Made by a program: the position numbers and the translations under genes. A stretch of DNA of 34,973 bases, taken from the NCBI GenBank assembly GCA_903870105.1, contig CAIQBQ010000053.1:1-34973 (forward strand), given 5' to 3'. Every line of letters starts with the position of its first letter. Position 1 is the first letter of the stretch. Below the pieces are notes generated by a model. The model saw only the letters and a list, made by a program, of their open reading frames with translations. It searched no databases and had not been told where the DNA came from. Of the stretch, positions 31,567-34,973 are shown one piece after another. Origin of the DNA: an uncultured Alphaproteobacteria bacterium (GTDB lineage: Bacteria; Pseudomonadota; Alphaproteobacteria; Rickettsiales; UBA1997).

Positions 31567-32638
31567 TTCCTACATCACTTCACAGTTAGAACTAGATCGA
31601 GTTGTCGCGCTAATTCATGAAAGAAAATTGGTCGCGTTAGACACGGAATTTACGCGTCAAACTACTTACTATCCAATTCTTTCCATCGTCCAAGTGGCGG
31701 TAAAAAATTCTGCTGGAATTAAAGAGTCTTTTATCATCGATTGTCTTATCGAACTTGATCTAACTGGCTTCTTAGCAATTATTGCTGACGAAAAAATTAT
31801 TAAAATCCTGCATTCACCGGCGCAGGATTTGCAGATTTTTAATCGACAATCCAAACTAATTCCTCGCGGCATTGTAGACACACAAATTCTCGCGAGTTTT
31901 TGTGGGCTTGGTTTTAATATTGGCTATTCAGGATTGGTCGAAATTTTGTTCAAAAGACAGTTAAATAAAAATCAGCAAAGAAGCGATTGGCAACGTCGTC
32001 CACTTAGTTCTGGGCAAATAAAATATGCTTTTCTTGACGTATTTTTTCTCGAAGAAATTTATGAAAAACTCTCGGCTATTTTGAGCAAAAAAAATCGTCG
32101 TAATTGGTACGCAGAAGAGATGGAAATTTTTACACAAAAATTGCTCACGCATTCAGAAGAAAATCTTTTGAAGAAATTTTCTTTACGTCACAAAAGTCAG
32201 AAACAAATTTTTCAAATCGAAAATTTAATTTCTTGGCGCGAACAGTGGGCGCAAAAACTTGATGTTCCGAGGCAGCATCTATTGCGAGATGAGCGCATTG
32301 AAATGTTGGTTGCGGAAGAATTCGCGGCGAAAGATTTGGGTAAAAAATTTACCAAAGAAATGATTGCCGAGGTCACAAAAATTTTAACTAACCAAGAACA
32401 GTTGCCAAAAAGAAAAGAAAATATTCCGATTAGCGATCAGCAAAAAATAACCATCAACAAAGCAAAGGCATTGATCGCAAAAATTTCAACGCGGGAAAAT
32501 TTTCGTGAACAATTTTTGCTCACAAATTCTGAGCTAAAAAAAGCTGTTTGCGAAAAAGTTAATCTCAAGGAAACTATCACCAACTGGCGCTACCAGATGT
32601 TTGGTGAGGAGCTCGAACATTTAATTCACAACTCATGA
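31550..32638 (+). CDS. rnd: Ribonuclease D
   Basis: A 362-residue protein from a GTG at 31550, preceded by GGGGGA at 31534-31539. The frame extends further upstream, but only inside tsaB and without conserved residues. The DEDDy exonuclease domain shows LVALDTEFTRQTTYYPILSI (Exo I Asp/Glu), KILHSPAQDLQIF (Exo II Asp) and the Exo III region IKYAFLDVFFLEEIYEKL with Tyr and Asp. An HRDC-like helical region follows (about 205-285). It trims tRNA and other RNA 3' ends. It overlaps tpiA by 4 bp (ATGA). Confidence 0.92.
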   Translation: MSEKNNSYITSQLELDRVVALIHERKLVALDTEFTRQTTYYPILSIVQVAVKNSAGIKESFIIDCLIELDLTGFLAIIADEKIIKILHSPAQDLQIFNRQSKLIPRGIVDTQILASFCGLGFNIGYSGLVEILFKRQLNKNQQRSDWQRRPLSSGQIKYAFLDVFFLEEIYEKLSAILSKKNRRNWYAEEMEIFTQKLLTHSEENLLKKFSLRHKSQKQIFQIENLISWREQWAQKLDVPRQHLLRDERIEMLVAEEFAAKDLGKKFTKEMIAEVTKILTNQEQLPKRKENIPISDQQKITINKAKALIAKISTRENFREQFLLTNSELKKAVCEKVNLKETITNWRYQMFGEELEHLIHNS

Positions 32639-33456
32639 AAATCATCGCGGCGAACTGGAAAATGAATCATGATTTTGACGAAGCCGACACTTGGCTCGAC
32701 AGTTTTTTTCATCACTACTCTGCAAAATATGAGCAGCTAAAAGATGTTGAAATGGTGCTTTGTTCGCCCTCAATTTTGCTCGATTATCTTGATTCAGAAT
32801 TAATGGAAGATGGCTTTCAGCTTCTAGAAAAAATGGCACAAAAAGACGGCAGAAAAATTGAAGATTTTTCCGCAGAAGAATTGAATGAGGTAATTGTTAA
32901 TGCCCGTCCAATCAAGCTTGGAGGACAAGATTGCCACTTCGAAAAAAGCGGATCTTTTACCGGCGATATCAGCGCTTCAATGTTAAAAAAAGTTGGTTGT
33001 CAGTACGTAATTTTGGGTCATTCCGAAAGACGCGCCAAGCATTTCGAAAGCGATGAGATTGTTGCAAAAAAAATTCGCGCCGCGCTTGCGGAAGAATTAA
33101 TTCCAATCATTTGCGTAGGTGAAAATAAAGAGAGCAGAGACAGCGGCGAACATTTGGAATTTGTTCGCAAACAGTTGCTTGGCTCAATTCCGCAAGATTT
33201 AAAATTTATAAAATTAGTGATTGCTTACGAACCAATTTGGTCAATTGGAACGGGCGCCATTCCAACCATGGGGCAGATATCCGAAATGATGGATTTTATC
33301 AAGAGAACTGTCGAAACAGAATCTTTCACGCTTTACGGCGGTTCGGTAACTTCACAAAATTCAGCAGAAATTTTAAGCGCCACTGGTGTCGACGGATTGC
33401 TTGTGGGCAAGGCCAGTCTTGATGTGGAAGAGTTTGTTAAGATCTCGCTTAGTTAA
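32635..33456 (+). CDS. tpiA: Triosephosphate isomerase
   Basis: A 273-residue TIM-barrel enzyme interconverting dihydroxyacetone phosphate and glyceraldehyde-3-phosphate. Catalytic elements are the Lys in AANWKMNHD (about K9), the His in VILGHSERRAKH, the Glu in AYEPIWSIGTG, and the phosphate-binding LYGGSVTSQNSAE and GLLVGKASL. A charged segment at about residues 57-90 (MEDGFQLLEKMAQKDGRKIE onwards) makes it about 20-25 residues longer than usual. It is translationally coupled to rnd. Confidence 0.96.
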   Translation: MKIIAANWKMNHDFDEADTWLDSFFHHYSAKYEQLKDVEMVLCSPSILLDYLDSELMEDGFQLLEKMAQKDGRKIEDFSAEELNEVIVNARPIKLGGQDCHFEKSGSFTGDISASMLKKVGCQYVILGHSERRAKHFESDEIVAKKIRAALAEELIPIICVGENKESRDSGEHLEFVRKQLLGSIPQDLKFIKLVIAYEPIWSIGTGAIPTMGQISEMMDFIKRTVETESFTLYGGSVTSQNSAEILSATGVDGLLVGKASLDVEEFVKISLS

Positions 33457-33632
33457 TTAGTCGACAATTTTTGACGCATTAACAATCGCCAAAGTCCAAT
33501 GACAATTTTAAGCGGATGCAGTTTTGACTGCGCTAAACTAAGTATTTAGGAAGCGGCAATGTTATTCTCGCTGAGTTCAATGGCTTTAAATTTGTAAGGA
33601 TGAATGCCGATGTCCGTATTATTTTGTAGAGT
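33457..33632. other. Gap between convergent tpiA and dnaQ
   Basis: A 176-bp stretch with no confident gene. A small stem GCAGT-TTTG-ACTGC is visible near 33517-33530. On the minus strand the frame of dnaQ stays open for 27 further codons after its TAA (33550-33632). No terminator with a T-run was seen. Confidence 0.4.
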
Positions 33633-34322
33633 TTAATATCCCCACAAATTTTCTTTGAAGTGCTTAGCTATAAATTCTTGATGGAGCTTTAGATCAGCTT
33701 CCAGCGCAGGAAAATCGCGCTTCGGCAAGATATTTTTATTTTCAGCGACATCGGCATCTGTGATAATTTTTGTCGCTTCTTTTTGCTTGGCGCCAAAACC
33801 AAAACCAGTTTGTGCGCCACCCATCAGCTCGATATAAACTTCACAAAGTAACTCGGTGTCCAGCAAGGCGCCGTGTTTTGTTCTCTTGGTTAGATCGACA
33901 TTAAACCTGCGACAGAGAGCATCGAGCGAAGCGGGAGATCCGGGAAATTTTTGCCGCGCGATGGTAAGTGAATCGATCACGTTTTTCATGTTTAGCTCAG
34001 GCAGTCCAAGAATTTTTAATTCGTAATTAAGAAATTTTGTATCGAAGGCGGCGTTGTGAATGACGATTTTTGTATCTTCGATAAAGTTTAAAAATTTATC
34101 GGCAACATGATCAAAAATTGGTTTGTCGCGTAAAAATTCACTGGAGATTCCGTGAATTTTGAAAGCCTCTTGAGGCATGTCGCGCCTGGGATTGATGTAG
34201 CTGTGAAAAAAATTTCCAGTGCGAACTTTATTGACCAATTCGATCACTGCGATTTCAACAATGCGATGTCCGCTGCGCGGATCAAGGCCGGTGGTTTCTA
34301 TGTCGAGACAGAGTTCGCGCAT
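33633..34322 (-). CDS. dnaQ: DNA polymerase III epsilon subunit (3'-5' exonuclease)
   Basis: A 229-residue DEDDh exonuclease. Exo I is LCLDIETTGLDPRSGHRIVE (about 4-23), Exo II is VIHNAAFDTKFLNYEL (about 87-102), and Exo III is RTKHGALLDTELLCEVYIEL with the conserved His and Asp. It proofreads for the replicative polymerase; the C-terminal ~45 residues (ending NLWGY) would contact the alpha subunit. It follows lpxA by 1 bp. The frame stays open for another 27 codons after its TAA. Confidence 0.95.
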   Translation of the reverse strand: MRELCLDIETTGLDPRSGHRIVEIAVIELVNKVRTGNFFHSYINPRRDMPQEAFKIHGISSEFLRDKPIFDHVADKFLNFIEDTKIVIHNAAFDTKFLNYELKILGLPELNMKNVIDSLTIARQKFPGSPASLDALCRRFNVDLTKRTKHGALLDTELLCEVYIELMGGAQTGFGFGAKQKEATKIITDADVAENKNILPKRDFPALEADLKLHQEFIAKHFKENLWGY

Positions 34323-34323
34323 T

Positions 34324-34973
34324 TTAGTTTCCGAAGTTGTGAGTTGATTTTGGTTGGCAGAAGGAACGCGATGATTCTGATTTTACAAAACTCACGACTT
34401 CCTGAACTGTTTTGCTCGAGAACTCTTTGGAAATTTCTTCGACGCGTGCAGAAAAACTTTTTTCACTTTCGGCGAAGGCTTGTTTGAAGAAATTGCGCAG
34501 TGCATGGATATCTTCGCGAGAGATTCCGCGACGTTTCATTCCAATGAGATTCAGGCCAGCAAGAGAGGCCCGTTCGCCCATTACCAAACCATTTGGAATG
34601 ACATCATGCTCAACGCCGGACATGCCACCAATCATGGCTCCAGCTCCAACACGAACGAATTGATGTAGCGCAGAAAGTCCGCCTATTACGACATGATCAC
34701 CAAGCTCAACATGCCCCGCTAGTGTGGCATTGTTAGCGAGAATGACGTGATTTCCGACTATGCAATCATGAGCAATGTGCACACCAACCATTAACAAACA
34801 ATTGCTGCCGATTTTAGTTAGCATCGCGCCATCTAGGGTGCCTAGATGAATCGTCACATGTTCACGAATGCTATTATTATCTCCGATTACGACTTTCGAT
34901 TTTTCGCTTCTGAACTTAAGATCTTGTGGTGCGAGGCCGATTGTTGCAAAAGGAAAGATCGTATTATTTTTGC
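34324..34973 (-). CDS. lpxA: UDP-N-acetylglucosamine acyltransferase, N-terminus cut off
   Basis: The frame is open to the window edge, giving about 215 C-terminal residues of LpxA; roughly the first 50 are missing. Left-handed beta-helix hexapeptide repeats are clear (VVIGDNNSIREHVTIH, IGSNCLLMVGVHIAHDCIVG with the catalytic His region, VILANNATLAGHVELGDHVV, IGGLSALHQFVRVG). A helical C-terminal domain with GLNLIGMKRRGISRE follows. It adds the first acyl chain in lipid A synthesis, so the cell makes LPS. dnaQ follows by 1 bp; lpxI/lpxB, the usual neighbours, do not follow. Confidence 0.95.
   Translation of the reverse strand, partial: KNNTIFPFATIGLAPQDLKFRSEKSKVVIGDNNSIREHVTIHLGTLDGAMLTKIGSNCLLMVGVHIAHDCIVGNHVILANNATLAGHVELGDHVVIGGLSALHQFVRVGAGAMIGGMSGVEHDVIPNGLVMGERASLAGLNLIGMKRRGISREDIHALRNFFKQAFAESEKSFSARVEEISKEFSSKTVQEVVSFVKSESSRSFCQPKSTHNFGN

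Noticed and set aside
1-34973. CRISPR arrays, transposases, phage genes, toxin-antitoxin or defence operons
   Set aside because: No regularly spaced repeats and no protein with motifs of these families were seen in the window.

Overview
The window is AT-rich, gene-dense bacterial chromosome. Gene content points to an alphaproteobacterium. HemB has the Asp-type metal site, a rpmH-rnpA pair is present, a ccoH-ccoI-ccoS cluster implies a cbb3-type oxidase, and there are an orphan VirB2-type pilin, PccB and an Alphaproteobacteria-style Psd. A+T richness, palindromic intergenic repeats and scattered biosynthetic genes recall Rickettsiales/Holosporales-like or related uncultured lineages. However, trpC, trpF, heme, LPS and peptidoglycan genes argue against an extremely reduced parasite. 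The placement is inference.

Layout. 1-45: 5' part of a minus-strand tRNA-Phe with its promoter. 110-2126: a palindromic repeat, then a tight plus-strand cassette (XRE regulator, small membrane protein, single-domain response regulator, outer-membrane-like protein probably starting at CTG). 2172-6416 (minus): hemB and a ~1,060-residue fused flavoprotein with two Fe-S regions. 6451-11027 (plus): trpC, tig, psd, a repeat, pccB. 11028-11522: a 495-bp gene-free gap whose last part is a 107-bp element with ~20-bp inverted ends flanked by TA. 11523-13763 (minus): lpd, a clear terminator, rpmB, an orphan VirB2-like pilin. 13930-14835 (plus): a prepilin-type protein fused to a LamG-like domain. 14832-27013: a long minus-strand block, read 5'->3' as rpmH, rnpA, ccoH, ccoI, ccoS, a SPOR lipoprotein, a second lipoprotein, a dacA-type carboxypeptidase, ybaB, trpF, a KimA-like permease, tRNA-Arg, rplM, rpsI, rpiB, trmB, murB. 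27230-28651: gltX (minus). 28733-33456 (plus): a PilB/GspE ATPase, apaG, a second palindromic repeat, a short tsaB, rnd, tpiA. 33633-34973 (minus): lpxA (runs off the edge) followed by dnaQ.

How it fits together. Most genes are housekeeping: translation (rplM, rpsI, rpmB, rpmH, gltX, two tRNAs), tRNA modification and RNA processing (trmB, tsaB, rnpA, rnd), envelope (murB, dacA type, SPOR lipoprotein, lpxA, psd), and central metabolism (lpd, pccB, tpiA, rpiB, hemB, trpC, trpF). The ccoHIS cluster indicates microaerobic respiration. Appendage-type genes (PilB/GspE ATPase, prepilin-LamG protein, VirB2-like pilin) are dispersed.

I found no CRISPR array, insertion sequence with a transposase, or defence system. 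The most notable signals are: a shared promoter architecture (16-bp spacer plus GC-rich discriminator) before tRNA-Phe, rplM and rpmH; a probable CTG start; the TA-flanked inverted-repeat element; the fused flavoprotein; and the compact TsaB.
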